From the NCBI RefSeq assembly GCF_963678635.1, contig NC_087062.1, positions 55,495,355-55,559,354 of the forward strand: a stretch of 64,000 nt of DNA. The letters run 5' to 3'. Under the pieces are notes generated by a model that made no database searches, was not told the DNA's origin, and saw only the letters and a list, made by a program, of their open reading frames with translations. Every line of letters starts with the position of its first letter. Position 1 is the first letter of the stretch. The DNA comes from Symsagittifera roscoffensis. Taxonomy: Eukaryota; Xenacoelomorpha; Acoela; Convolutidae. Below, piece by piece: positions 10,613 to 22,887 of this stretch. A program made the position numbers and the translations under genes.

Positions 10613-10870
10613 TGTTGAAGTACGTAAATGTATAGTGTCGTAAAAGGGTAGTTTGTTAAGTTCAATTGTAGGCAACTGTTAGGCATCAAATCGAAATCTT
10701 ACTGCACTGTTCTATTTCAGATCGCATCGGACATTAGAGATCGCAAGGTCACGACAGCAGGTCTCCAGACAGAAGGAACAAATTGATAGCACTTACATAA
10801 ACTCAAAACTGGTTCCCATCTCAAACAAATTGATAGCACTTACATAAAATCAAAACTGGTCCCTATCTCA
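10613..10870 (-). repeat. 5' LTR of element B
   Basis: This 258-bp partner of 4823-5081 has TG...CA ends and holds the same two 48-bp repeats at its outer end. The target duplication GTAC follows at 10871. Confidence 0.9.
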
Positions 10871-10874
10871 GTAC

Positions 10875-13800
10875 TTTGTTTCCTGACTATCCAAAAAATA
10901 TTGCATGAAATTCTTCATTTTCATGAATTTTTTTTTCAATTTTTTCGTCTAGGTTTTTTGTCTAATTTCGTTTTTCAATAACTTCACTCTAACAGCTTGC
11001 TATTTGTTACTGCATCTTTGATAATTCATAAAAGCCGCTTGTTTTGATGTTGTACCTATTTCTTGAAAACTATTTAATTTTTTCAACGTTTATGAAACGT
11101 TTTTGTGGTTCGTCCAATTTCTCCATTTTTATTTTGAAGTTTTAAGGTTTTGTTTTTTTTTCTTTCCTATTCGTTGTAGACTTTAGTTTCTATCGAAATG
11201 CAGGAAAACATACGAGAAAAATAGACAAAAGACAAGCACTTTTTCAGAATTGCAACTTAAACACGAAACTTTTAGGAGTCTTGTGGTTCTTAAGCCCCGA
11301 AAATCGTAACGGTTAAATATTTGTTACATCAATAAAATAGAACAGCTCCGTAATTTTAGTTTATTTTAAAACTAGGTGGTTTAAACTTTAACTGCTCTCT
11401 ACACCGCTGAAATTTGACCAATAAGTTGAGCTCAGATAACTTTCTCTTACATACAGATTGCTATAATTAGATTGATATCGCTTGCGTTTCGATTAATTTT
11501 TTAAATTTTTTCCGACTTTCAAAAAAAATTCTGAAATAATTGCACGCATTTTTTAGTGTAAACGTTTTTGTTTTTCTGTTTTTAGTTCAGAACCATTTCG
11601 GTCTATTTAGCGCTCTGAGGATACTCACAAGAAAAAATTTTTCAATGTTAGATAATGGTTGATCGACTGAAGTTCAATCTCACATCTCCTCAAAAGTCTA
11701 GAAAAAACGCATGGCTTGTTTATCAAAAAAAAAAATTGAACTTCATTGCTACTTGTTTTGTATGAATTACAATTTGTTAGAAAGTCTTGGAGATGTAACA
11801 GTGTTGTTTTGTCCAATTTCTTTTTTTTTCAAGATGTCGGTTTTTTGTCTGGAATTTTCGTCTGTTTTTTTTTCTCTATTCTCTAAATTCATGGCAGTAA
11901 AAAGTTTGATTGCTTGCATTTATTTTATGTGGTAATGTACTTAAAATGTTGTTCCGCTAAACCTTATAAAAATTCAGTCCGCAAAAATATGAAAAGCAAC
12001 TCTTGTTAACCCAGAAATGCCATTTGAAATTGAGCATTTCGTGTTTCAGATTAACCTAAACTTAGTTCCTAACTCTAAGACCTAGTAAAATTAGAATTTT
12101 TTTGACTAATTTCTCAATTTTCAAAATTAGCTGTTTTCCAATAATTTCGACTAAACTTTTTTTTGGTCAAAATTTTGGTCTTTCCGTCCAATTTTTGGTC
12201 TTTCCGCCTGCTTGCTCCTTCAAACTGCAATTTTGATAGTTCATAATAGCCTCTTGTCGTGAAGCTAGACCTCATTCATGGAAACTTATTCTTCGTTTCG
12301 TAATTTTAAAAAACAATTTGTGATTCATCAAATTTCTCCGTTTCTAAATTAAAGTTTATTTTTCCGTTTGGTTTTCATTTTGTCTATTGTTCGTTGTTTT
12401 CAATTTAATTTTTACGCTAAGTGCAACATAAAAATATGGAAACTTAGACAAAAGTCTATGAAACAGGCAGTTTTTTTGTACATAAAAATTGCAGCTGTTA
12501 AAATTTGTTACATCAACAAAATGCTACCACTTCGTAATTTTGTATCATTTTTTCGGCTGGTTTCTACATCATTTTATGCAATACTGCGACCAATTAGCTG
12601 GCCTCGTAATTCAAATTTGAAACGATCGCTGGTTGTGCGCGCTGGTTGTGCGCGCTTGTTCGAAACCATTATTTTGGTCAAATTTTCAAGAGCTGTTGTT
12701 GTTGCTAATAAATTCACTTTCTGAATAGGAGCGTAGTCCCAAAACGCACCAAATTTTTTTAAAAGTTTCAGAAAAAAAGGTATATTTAGCGGTCTGAGGG
12801 TTTTTGGAAAATGTATTGTGTCAATTTTCAAAATGGCTGCTCGACAAAATTTCAATTCCACCTCAAAAATCCATGTCTAGAAAGACGCATCTCTCGCTGA
12901 TCCAAAAAAATGTTTGAATTTTGTCCTTTCTTGTCTCCTTTCTTGTTCGTCCTTTCTTGTTTCGTCCTTTCTTGTCTTCTTTCTTGAAAAGGAAGAATTT
13001 CGTCCATTTTTTTTCTTCTTTTTTTTTGCTCTTTCGATTTGCATAAATTTATCCCCACAACTTTGTGAAGGAATGAAGTTCTCAACAACGAACCTAACTA
13101 ACTTGAAATTTTTTGAAGCTGCTTGAGCGCTAATACATTCAATGTTGAAAAGGACACGAGCCCAAAAAAGCAATTGCTTGGCCAAAACTCATCAAAAACT
13201 TTGAATTTTTGATAAAGTAGTTTTTTTTAAGAATAGCGAAAAATCTTCAGAAAAAAGGGTCTATGGAAACGGAGTATTGTCAATCTATGAAAATGTACAA
13301 CCGACAAAAAATCAATCTCCTTAACCTCTTGCTAAATTTCTACGTGACCAAAATGGATCTCTCGATTCTAGGTGACCAAAATGGAGCTCTCGAAAAACGC
13401 TGTTTGATTTACAATGCTTTTTGCTTCGTAGTGCAAAAATGAATTCTTATTTCTGGGAATTGCAGTAGTGTTGGTAGTTTTTTTCGTTTAGGTTTAAAAT
13501 TTTAAGTTCAAATTTAAACCTAACTTCACGGTACTAAATAATTGCATATTTTTTCTTTGGCATTGAATTTTCGATTGACTGAAGTTCGTCTCCCATCCCC
13601 AACATAAGTACAAAAATCCGCAAAGTTTTTTAAATGGAACTCTCGGTAATCTAGTATATGCGAAACGTTTTTGTGGTTTGTCCAATTTCTCCCTTTTCCT
13701 TTTGAATTTTTTTTGTATTAGTTTTTGCCTAACACCTATTATTCTCAAAGTCACAAAAAAACCTAATAATTATGAAACACGTAGATCTTCGATACACGGG

Positions 13801-14800
13801 TTTTTCAACGGTTGCATTTTTGTTACATCAATGATATGGTGCCGATCCAAAATTTTGGTTGGTATTAATGGTTTGGAGCGCTTTAATTAGTTTGATATCG
13901 TTTGCGCCTCGACTTATTTTTGGAGTTTCGGTCCAACTTTCAAAAAAAATCCGGATTAGATGTACGCGGTATGGGTCTTCTCATTTTTCAAACCCATTTT
14001 GGTCAAACAGACTTAAATTTTGGTCAAACAGACCTACCAATAAGTTTTCAAAACAGTGATTTTTTTTTTCTGTAAATTAATTGTGCAAAAATTTTAAGAA
14101 AAAAGGGGTCTATTTAGCACTACGAAAGGCTTTGAAAATTGTATATTGTCGTCACATGAAAATAGTTGATTGACAAAGATGCAATCTCACCTCAAAAATG
14201 TATATCAAGAAAAACGCATCTCTCTACTTGTTTTGTATCAAATACAACTTTTTCTCAATTCTGGTAATTTTATTACTTTTTTGTCTAATTTCCTTCCGTC
14301 AAGGTTTAATTTTTTTGCTGTTTTTTGCACAATTTTGAATGCATCTTTTTAATTTTGTTCTGCACTTAACATTGGAAAAATTTATCCCTTAACATTGTAA
14401 AAGAACTAAATTCGCGAAAACCTTAAACGCAATTCTCGGTAATTCAGAACCGCAATTTGAAATTATACCTATCATGTTTTACTTTAACTATTTTGTTTTC
14501 AATCTCAAAAATTTTGATGCGTTCCAAACTTTTTAATAGAAAAACCCCAATTGATTTTTCGTTTGTTTTGGCTAAATTTTTGCTCAATTACACATTTTCT
14601 TACATCAATAAAAAAGCATATTTTTAAAATTGACTTCCGATTTGTTCAAATAGTATTAAGCAACTAAAATTAATCAATTTTTGTTTATAATGATCAAATT
14701 GTATGCTTTGAGCTGATGTGATGCTTTATTTACCACTCAATAAAAATTTGATACAGAAGAGTCACAATTTTGAACTTTTTTCCTCCAAAATTTGTGCTTT
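10875..14800. repeat. Degenerate long-period repeat array
   Basis: No gene is visible. Similar blocks recur in the same order: a 'TTGTTACATCAA(T/C)AAA' block near 11322, 12506, 13818 and 14595, and a 'TCTATTTAGC' block followed by 'CTCAAAA..AAACGCAT' near 11600, 12780 and 14110. Spacing is roughly 0.8-1.3 kb. The blocks are strongly diverged and full of homopolymer runs. The left flank of element B (about 4440-4818) looks like a part of the same array. Confidence 0.45.
12920..12990. repeat. Pyrimidine minisatellite
   Basis: About eight imperfect copies of TCCTTTCTTGT-type units, pure C/T plus G on the plus strand. This is simple sequence; the long lysine/arginine-rich frames opposite it are artefacts of the repeat. 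Confidence 0.75.
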
Positions 14801-15203
14801 TTTGTGCTGATAAATTTGTGCTGATAAATTACTCAACAAGTTCGGTTTATAACTAGTTATAAACTAGAACTTTTGTCGTACTGATCTTGTTGGAGTCCTT
14901 TGTGAAAATGTTTTGGCTGTGAATGCTTTCGAAATTGGTTTACTGTTTGGTAAACTGGTGTTGAATGAAAGCTGAACCTTTTATAAAAAATTTTAAACTT
15001 ATAGTTTCTTTCAGTCGTTTGCTTGACATAAAAAAATCTAGAAAAATAAATCTGAACTGTTCTTTTTCCAAATCCGCATCAGCTAATTAAAATTTTACGT
15101 GATAAAATTTGAGCAGTATAGGGAATTAATTTGATTAATTAGCTTACTTCAATTCAATTTGGAACAATTTTGAGGGCGTTGTAATTTTTCGCAACGCATA
15201 ATC
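14801..15203. other. AT-rich stretch, nothing recognised
   Basis: No ORF, repeat or RNA gene that I can support. Confidence 0.5.
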
Positions 15204-16898
15204 TTTTGGGCCCCAAGCTTATCACCCCGTGTTGTTTAACTCCCTTTTTCTTAACCCCCTCTCATATAACCCCGAATTTGATAGAATCGAAGTGAAACTT
15301 ACTCGAAAGGAAATCGGAACTATATCGTCGGTAAACATCGAAGCCTTAATTGCAAAAAAAACTTTGCAAAACAAAATGAATTAACATGCACGCTGCTAAA
15401 TGCGTTTAAGATTTGAGCAGAAATGACCTTGCCGATAGTCTAGACTTTGATATGAACTTGAAAACGAATCCGACCGACATGATTCAAATTAGTTACCAAA
15501 ACTGATTAGATTTTTCCGAAGTTGAACTCGATCTTGAAACAATTCCTGTCAAAAAAAAATATTAATTGGCTGAATTTAAAATAAATATGGATTAAGAACT
15601 GGTTGTGACCATAAAGCTGATCTAAGCGGACTGTTTTAAAACAGCAACGATCATTTTAAGTAAAACTTATCTATTCTTTCAAACCATCTAAAGTTTGTCA
15701 ACTTTTTTTGAATTGTTGGCATACAACGCAATGTTTGCCAGCCCGTGGTCCGAACCTAGCGTCTCATCTAAATGAGTAATTGTTCCGGGATTAAATTGCT
15801 AGAGACAGCATTTTCCAAATGCGAGTCAAGTCAATGCGTTTTTTTATGTCTCCGGGAGGCTGCAGGGAGATGTCTTTTCTCGAAAAAGTTGACAAACAAA
15901 GTTTTAAAGTAAAAATATATACAAAGAACAAAAGAACAATTTTTTAACTTAAGTTCGCCATAGCCAATTCTTTTTTTCACCGTAAGCAATCATAATATTC
16001 TGCACTTTCTTTTTCGTTGAACACCCGGTACTTTTTCTTTTTTGTAAATTGGTGCCCACTCGAGGCGTTATAGAAATTAAGTTTTTGGACGGAAGCGTTT
16101 TTTTGCAATTTAGCAGTCACTTTCCTCATACTGGGATTCGATCTACTGAAGTATGACTGTATGTCATACTGCTATCCCTCTACGCCAGCGTTTGTTGTTC
16201 TGGCCAAACCCGATGATGCCGCAACCTTTTGATTTCATAATGAAGGGAAGAATAGAACTTCTCGATTCGGGACGAGAGTGTTCATGTAATTAGATCCAAA
16301 TAAAAGGCAAAGCTTGTCAATTTTTGCTATTTTTTCTGAATATTTTTAGTGCAACCACATACTATTTGAAGTTCCGAATCCGTTGCGCGGCTTTTATGAG
16401 TTGAGTATTTCGAGCAGTTTTAATTTGTAGTTGTCTTGTTTTTGCGTTAAAGGTAATACTCGTGGCCTGATACCACTAGTGTTTGTTTGTGTTGCAAAGA
16501 TAAATCAAAATGAAAAACGCTTCAAACATTATATCTGTTAGAGTGGTAAAACAATGGTTAAAGAAATAAGCAGTATGATTTTTTATAAAACTCACAAACG
16601 TCGTTTGTTGCCTTCAATTAGCACCAATTTGGTTATCTCTGTTTTAAACGCGTGAAGGAGGGATTATTTCTTAAGCTAATTGAAATGCAATTAGTTTTGA
16701 GCGACAAATGCATGAATTGAATTAAGAATGGCTTCTCTGGTCTCAATTAGTGCACCCAATTGCAATATCACTCTTAGTGTAAAAGGACTTCAAAAAGGAG
16801 TTATTTTGAAACAAATTATCGGTAAGAAAAGGGGGTTAAATTGTTGTGGGTTTATCTTGTTACGGGGTGTAAACATGGGGGGTTCGTGGGGTTAAAGA
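15204..16898. repeat. Possible terminal-inverted-repeat element
   Basis: A CCCC-rich left block (15204-15274, with CACCCCGT and TTAACCCCCT) has inverted counterparts in a GGGG-rich right block (16822-16898, with AGGGGGTTAA and ACGGGGTGT). The similarity is imperfect and partly low complexity. The interior has no coding potential. If real, it is a non-autonomous DNA element of about 1.7 kb. Confidence 0.3.
16136..16204 (-). ncRNA. tRNA-like / SINE-head-like sequence
   Basis: On the minus strand a GGCGTAGAGGG block resembles a polymerase III A box. A perfect 7-bp stem with a 7-nt loop follows in place of an anticodon arm, and ATCGAATCCC resembles a B box. A proper T stem and acceptor stem do not form, so this is at best a tRNA-derived repeat and not a working tRNA. 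Confidence 0.25.
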
Positions 16899-17520
16899 GT
16901 GGGAAACTAATCTTTTTGTTTTGAGGTTACAATTTTAGGACCATTTAAAGAAAGTATCAAAGAGCGCATTTATTTACTACATTGCCAAATTTGTTTTTGT
17001 TCAATTCCCAACATCTTTGCAGGTGAGTGTTCTTAAAAATTTAAACTAAGTGAATCAAATTATTCTTCATAAATTTTTATTTTTAAGAACTATGAAGCTA
17101 AAAATGGTCTGAATAAAAAAACAACCCAAGCATTCCAATCTTTTTTGTCCGAATTTTTGAATAAAATTTCAAATAAAACAACTAGAAAGCTATTAACGTT
17201 TCGTTTTCATTGAAAAAAGGAAGTCAAAACATTTGGGGTTTCGATGTAATAGGAGTAGAATAGCATAGTTCAAAAATAACGGCTGAGCAGCTTAGAACAG
17301 TGCGTTACTGTTAAGTAAAACTAGTATCAATTTCGCAGAGTGAGACTCCTCTTTTCTATTACAATTGACGAAAATCTTGATACCATTTTTAGCCATTTAA
17401 AAGCTAAGAAACCATTTTTCAACAACCTTTAAATTCAGTTTTCGGTTTAATCAAAATTTTTGATTGGAGTAATCTTTTAACCGCTGTATAAGTGTTTTAG
17501 CCGCTGTATATAAATGTTTT
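16899..17520. other. AT-rich stretch, nothing recognised
   Basis: No gene, RNA or clear repeat seen. Confidence 0.5.
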
Positions 17521-18070
17521 AACAAAACTGCTCGTATCAGGGCAAAGCCCTGAATGTTCCGACTGCCTTTTAAGGTTTATGGAGCAGTAATAACATTAAA
17601 AAATCATCCCCCCACACACCATATAAAGTACAAAAGGATAGATTTTGCTCCTATTAACAAACCAATTATGGCAAATAAGCTTCTTTTAACCAATTTGGAA
17701 CGATTTTAAGACGGAATAACTCTCCGCTTACGCGTTAATAGCGCGAAATATATCGCGCGTTAATTGTCCCAAATTGGCCAAAATGGCAATCTTTAAACCC
17801 CCATAACTTCACGAAAAATGATCACAGGTAAAGTATATTTTCAAATTTGAGCTGAGGACAACAAAACCTTTTAATAAATGATATTAGAAAAATTCCGTCA
17901 AAAATGGCTAGTTAAAAAGTCGAAATTTGTCTGAAGAAAAAAAAACCCACCCCGAGCACAAATGTTCCGTTACTTTCGTATCGAAAGTCGGAACAAAAAA
18001 GAACAAAGAGCGTGTCATTGTTGCGGAATCCGACCACAATTCACAAAATATACAGTTTGGCCTCGTAATG
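17521..18070 (+). repeat. Dispersed repeat DR1, copy 1
   Basis: This copy is colinear with 55671-56200 over about 470 bp at high identity. It begins with a hairpin (TCAGGGC-AAA-GCCCTGA, 17540s), contains TTAATAGCGCGAAATAT, and ends with a CCACCCCGAGCACAAAT block. The last part (17990-18069) matches the right end of the MITE at 33491. There is no coding capacity, so it is probably a non-autonomous element. Confidence 0.7.
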
Positions 18071-18820
18071 GTGGACGTTTCATTTCAATTTATCCAAAGT
18101 GTCTTCGTATTTACTTGTACCCACATATTGTTTTAACAGCTAAAATATAGTTCTACTATGTTAGGCTATTTATTATTAGGATCCTACATATGCCGCCTCC
18201 CTCACCTCAAACAAAAGCAAAATGCTCGAAAAATAATTATTCACTTTCTTTTCTGATTTTTTTGTGATTCTGTTGCAGCGGGCAGTGGTCGCAGCAAGCT
18301 TCAATTTTGCTTTTTCTTTATTTTTCCGCCAATTATCTCCTTAGAGATTGATAGGAACTAAAAGCTACATCTTTGTTTCAGGCAAACTCAGGCTCGTAAT
18401 ATGGCGCTCGTTTGTTCTCGATTTATTTTTTTTGAAGCCCAATCAGACGCATTTTTGGCTCCATAAAATTCAAAAACTGTTTCAGAGGTGGAATAAAATG
18501 AGTTTTCATCTACAGAAAAAATTTTAAACTTTTTTGCCATATATATATGTAATAAAGAGAAAGATATTTAAATATAAATATACATCTTCTCGATCCTCTG
18601 CCGACCCAAAGAGTCCCCCTTTTGGTACTTTTTAAGAAATCAATTTTTGGCCGACCGACCTTAAAATTTTTCAAAAGGCGCCTTTGGCGCCAATATATAC
18701 TAACTTTGAGGGGGAGCGCCCGCCAAAAAAATGCAATTTTTTTGTCAAAATTTTCCAAAAAGTGCCTTATATACGGTCTTTATAGTGCTTTAGGAGACCT
18801 CGGAAAATCAATCTGATCAT
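18071..18820. other. AT-rich stretch, no gene seen
   Basis: Short open frames only. I can support no feature. Confidence 0.5.
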
Positions 18821-18909
18821 TTTTCAGAACTTTTCTTGCTGATCAAATGGTTTTTCCGAGCACACTTCCAGAATACTATATACATATACATATTTATACC
18901 TTTACACGT

Positions 18910-18917
<8 letters not shown>

Positions 18918-18967
<50 letters not shown>
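18918..18967. repeat. (TA)n microsatellite
   Basis: About 24 TA dinucleotides flanked by TATG/TACA tracts. Confidence 0.95.
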
Positions 18968-18975
<8 letters not shown>

Positions 18976-19450
18976 TTATGGGTGCCGGACATCAAGCCGA
19001 CGGGACTTCAAGCCGAATTGTAAAATTAGGGACTTCAAGCCGAATAATTCCTTATAAAGTCGTGAAATATGAACAATTTGAAAACTTTTTTGAAGAATTT
19101 CTGAATTTCATGATCTTTCTTCACTAGTTATTGGCTATATAATTTAAGCTTCCAAATGATGTTCCGGAAAATTGAAAAGTAAAACATGGTTGAATGCATT
19201 TTTCATGTTCATAATTTATGCATTTCAAAAACCGGCTGATGTTATTAACGGATGTAAATCACAAAAGGTGCATTGTCATGAATAACGCTTATTATGGACT
19301 AAACTTGCCAAAATTTTAGAAAAGCAACATTTTGCAGATGATAAAATAGCGTTTTGGGGTGCTTGTAAAGTTTTAATTTCGGCGTGAAGTCCCTTCGGCT
19401 TGAAGTCCCGTCGGCTTGTTGTCCTAGACCCGTATTTATGTATGTATATG
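18966..19450. repeat. Foldback element with TTCAAGCCGA arms
   Basis: The left arm (18966-19044) and right arm (19380-19450) are inverted and both contain repeated GACTTCAAGCCGA words. The outer ends read ATGTATTTATGGGT and its complement. The interior is AT-rich with no ORF. Confidence 0.6.
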
Positions 19451-19812
19451 GGGGTGTTCAACAGTGCCGAAGTACAACAGTGCCGAAAAAGGCGGGAAAA
19501 TTTCAGAATAATTTACACGCATTTTCTAAAGAGCGGGAAATTACTGACGCTAATTATCAAAGATAATCACTCCAATTTTGGCGCCAATTTGTCTGCAACT
19601 GCAAATTAAACAATTATTTTGGCGCCAAAAAGTCTAAATTGAAAATTTTCTCGCTCAAAATCTTAAAGTTTTACTCAAGATTGTAAACGATCGCTGTTTA
19701 ATTTTTGATTGCCGTACTTAATATGTTGAAATTTATTCAAATTTTCGGCACTGTTGAACAAAGTTTTCATTTTCGGCACTGTTGTACTTCGGCACTGTTG
19801 TACTACCCCATG
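19451..19812. repeat. Foldback element with CAGTGCCGAA arms
   Basis: The left arm (19451-19500) and right arm (19741-19812) are inverted and contain two to three copies of ACAGTGCCGAA. It directly abuts the previous hairpin element. The interior includes TTTTGGCGCCAA palindromes. Confidence 0.6.
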
Positions 19813-19905
19813 TATATGTGTATATGTATAAATATGTATATGTATATAGTATCCTGGAAGTGTTCGGAAAAACCATTTGATCAACAAAAAACTTTTGAAA
19901 AACTT

Positions 19906-20848
19906 TCGTAATTTATGCAGGCTGTTTAACTGGTTGTCATCCTTCCAAAATTTTTTATCGTTAATGTTTCATTTTTTTGCCTCTGCTTGTATACTGAAGT
20001 TGTGCAAGACTCTCAAGAGATGGGAAAGGGTTTTACGCATGAATTCAGTGTTGCTAATTTTCGTAGATTTGACTCAACGTTGTACCCTAAAATCATCTTT
20101 TCTCCGGGTTGTTGCATATAATAAAACATTCATTTTTCCTATTCGCACCGTAAGAAGATGGGAGCCCAATTAAAAGGTACAGTTTTTGGTTGTGAGTTCT
20201 CTATCAATGGTTCAATTTCGCAGTAATTTGTTTTTTAATGAGACCAGGTTTTTAAGATAATATTTCCGCTGAAAAGTAATTCACCACCAAGTAAGCATCA
20301 AATTATAAAAACTGTCGAAGCGCTTCGAATTACGTTTTCAGGGTATGTTCACACGTATTACCTGGCCACAAATGGAATTCCTTAACTTTTCCTACTAAGT
20401 GCTACTGTTTTTAGTTCTAATTTTGTTTTACACTTAAAAACTAGTATTATACACATATGAAATAAGGCTTGTAGTGGTGATAAAAGTATTAAAAGGGCCT
20501 AGTTTTTCAATATGAGGACTTAATTGTATGCTTAATAAACTCCTCAATTTAATTACAGGTCTCGGAAAAATTTCTCCGTACACTGCGAATCTTTCAGTCT
20601 ATCTTTTGTAAGAAAAGAGTAAGGCAAATTAGTTACTCCCCATAAACTGATAAAAAAAACTAGATAATTGAGAAGTCAAAAGACCCTCAGCAGACATCTA
20701 TTGAGCCAGTAAGTTAATTGATTTGGGTCTTTCTGTTTTTAATTTGAAGCTAACCATATACCATAAAGCTTGTCGTGGTAGTTCAGGTTCTACATGAAAA
20801 CTTAAAAACTCCTCAATATATGACTGTTGAGGACTTATTTACTGATCC
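19906..20848. other. AT-rich stretch, no gene seen
   Basis: The 98-codon frame at 19877-20173 has no recognisable motif or context. The last 5 bases (GATCC, 20844-20848) are the target duplication of element C. Confidence 0.5.
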
Positions 20849-21102
20849 TGTCATCCGGCCTGGATCGACAAACTAACTTTATACGAATGTTATTTATATT
20901 ATTTATAATCTTATGTTAAACGCCTAGACGGCCGGTCACTTGACCTTGATAGGCAGAGAAGACGAACTCTATTTGAAATAAGAATCAGAGTTGAATTAAT
21001 GCTATCTGTCAACTAGTCGTTTTGTATCGTTCCGACTGAGAAACAAGGTTTATCGATCCATTGGGATTCAAGAAATAGAGTATCATATCCTGTGGTATGA
21101 CA
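20849..21102 (+). repeat. 5' LTR of element C (LTR1)
   Basis: This 254-bp LTR begins TGTCATCCGG and ends GGTATGACA, so its tips are inverted (TGTCAT/ATGACA). It is more diverged from LTR2 and LTR3 than those are from each other, as expected if LTR2 and LTR3 arose by later segmental duplication. Confidence 0.85.
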
Positions 21103-22140
21103 TGGCGCAGCCAGCAGGATATTCCAAAAACCCACTGAATATCAACCCATTTTGGAGAGAGCGTCTGCCGAACCACCACTAGAATGGTCAAAGTGGGCAG
21201 CTGTATTGGAGATGGCTGTATTCGCAAAGTATGGGATTGAAATACGGAACTTATTGAGAGCCAGACCAACACTCGTCGAACCCGCAGAACCCGTGTATGA
21301 AGTTGAAATAACGGGCGAAACAGAGGCACAAAGAAAAACTGAGAGGTGCGCAATCAAGAGAAACGAGTTGGTTGGGAAAATTACGTCATAAAAGCCCGTG
21401 AGAAAGGAGTATTATGTAATTCATATAGATGGGCAAAGCAGACGCAAGAGTCCGTAGTTACCTTTTTCTCTGTCTGGGAGCCGAAGGTCGAAGACAAGTT
21501 CAACAGAAAAGACCTAGCCTTGTATTACACAATGTAACCACATAAGAATTTATGACAACACTGGAAGATATCTTTGTTACAAACAGAATTGTAGCATTCG
21601 AAAGATATAACTTTATTTGCCTTAAACAAAAGAAATCGGAGAATTAGCCGCACAGGTTGATTGTGGGGACAGAGAAGATGATTGGGTTAGATACATGTTT
21701 ACAGCACACATGAGCAACGAAAAAAATTGCAGAAGAACTATTAGCACAAACACGGTCCTCACAAGAGGCATATGAATATGCAATCCGTCGGGAGAAAGGA
21801 ATCGAACACAGTCGTACCATGAAGATAAACCCATTCGGGAGACAATCTACAACAAAACAAGAACCAGTACATTATATCAACACACGGGGTGGTCGATATA
21901 ACTATTCGAATAACCAAAACTCACAAAGAGGTCGGGGTGGTTTCCGCGGACGACCATATCCGCGTAGATCAGAAAACACCAGAGGACAACAAAGAAATTT
22001 TAATTTAAATACTTCGAAACAATTTTATAAATGCGGAAATTAATACAATCAGAATCATCTTCAATCTTGTCCGGCTAAAGACAAAATTTGTTCAAAATGT
22101 GCCAAACGAGGCCATTTTTAAAAGTTTGCAGATCCACAAA
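21101..22140 (+). pseudogene. Gag (element C copy 1)
   Basis: Gag starts at the LTR/PBS junction with M-A-Q-P-A-G-Y but goes out of frame after about 25 codons. Capsid pieces follow in other frames (21152-21391 with P-P-L-E-W-S-K-W). 21819-22043 is the Arg/Gly-rich region with R-G-G-F-R-G-R. The two zinc knuckles near 22015-22130 carry a stop in the first (N-stop-Y) and a shift after the second. Confidence 0.7.
21103..21118 (+). other. Primer binding site (element C)
   Basis: TGGCGCAGCCAGCAGG directly follows the LTR and is identical to the element A site. The Gag ATG again uses the last A of the LTR. Confidence 0.7.
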
Positions 22141-22882
22141 CGTTAATTATTTAGGAAACCGGCAGGATGAGCAACAGGAAGAAATAGAGACAGAGAGCCT
22201 AGATACCGAAAATGACCCGGTGGCTTTCGCCCAGTTTACATCGAATAACGGATGGGATGATTATAAAAGAGACAAATTCTCGGTTATGGCAATTCCTGAA
22301 TCTTTTGAAATTAAAAATACAATTTTCCTATCGGAGGATGACCTGAACGGTCCTATTGTTAAACTAAAAACAAATTCAGAAGAATTATTCGCTATCGCTG
22401 ACTCAGGAAGTCCAATGTCGTTTCTAAATGAAAAAACCGCACGGCGCCTTCAACAAAACAATAAATCAGCATTATTCAAATGCATTCTACCGGACAACAC
22501 GGCCAGGAATCTGGCATGCTATAATGGTGGAACAAAAAATCCGAAATAAACATTGATTATAACCATTGAATCAGGAGGCTGGAAAATTCAATCAGCCCCG
22601 TTCATCATTGTAGATGATCAAAAGGCCAACATAATAGGACGAAACATACTACCACAAATAGGTGTCAAGTTGATACAAGAAAAACATAAACAAGATGTTT
22701 TGAGCATACGCGAACAAGAAGAATCGGATCCGGTAATAAGACAATTTTCAACAACTGTGCATACGTATTGGCAAATCAGAAATGACATGATGAAAACTCA
22801 ATTCAACCAAGACTTCATGCCAATACAACAGAAGGACGACGTATCCCGGTACAACTACAGGAAAGAGTTGAAGGGGAATTAA
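22088..22882 (+). pseudogene. Protease and RT entry (element C copy 1)
   Basis: The frame carries the protease active site A-D-S-G-S-P-M-S-F (Asp codon at 22400) and the later I-I-G-R-N-I-L box. It is split by a TAA at 22547-22549 and by a frameshift before the RT domain at 22888. Confidence 0.75.
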
Positions 22883-22887
22883 ACAAA

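Larger units (their letters stand above)
4823..10870 (-). mobile_element. Element B: decayed Ty3/gypsy retrotransposon
   Basis: This is a full-length 6.05-kb element in minus orientation. The LTRs are at 4823-5081 and 10613-10870, and the target duplication GTAC is present on both sides (4819-4822 and 10871-10874). Order from the 5' end (right) to the 3' end (left): PBS, Gag, protease, RT, RNase H, integrase, C-terminal tail. Every domain is recognisable, but the frame is broken at several places and the RT catalytic box is changed. The LTRs differ by several substitutions and a 1-bp length change, so the insertion is old. The sequence directly inside the 3' LTR is not an obvious polypurine tract. 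Confidence 0.9.
18821..19905. repeat. Nested foldback cluster
   Basis: Outer arms of about 80 bp at 18821-18900 and 19825-19905 are inverted copies (sharing GATCAAATGGTTTTTCCGA and the TATATGTATA tracts). Between them lie two further hairpin elements, B (18966-19450) and C (19451-19812). No protein is encoded. It looks like MITEs inserted into a larger inverted-repeat element. Confidence 0.6.

Noticed and set aside
12852-13185. Lys/Arg-rich minus-strand frames near the pyrimidine tract
   Set aside because: Products of the C/T minisatellite read backwards; not a nuclear protein.
15715-15830. Second tRNA-like stretch with GGTTCGGACC on the minus strand
   Set aside because: It has a B-box-like word only; no acceptor or anticodon stem can be drawn.
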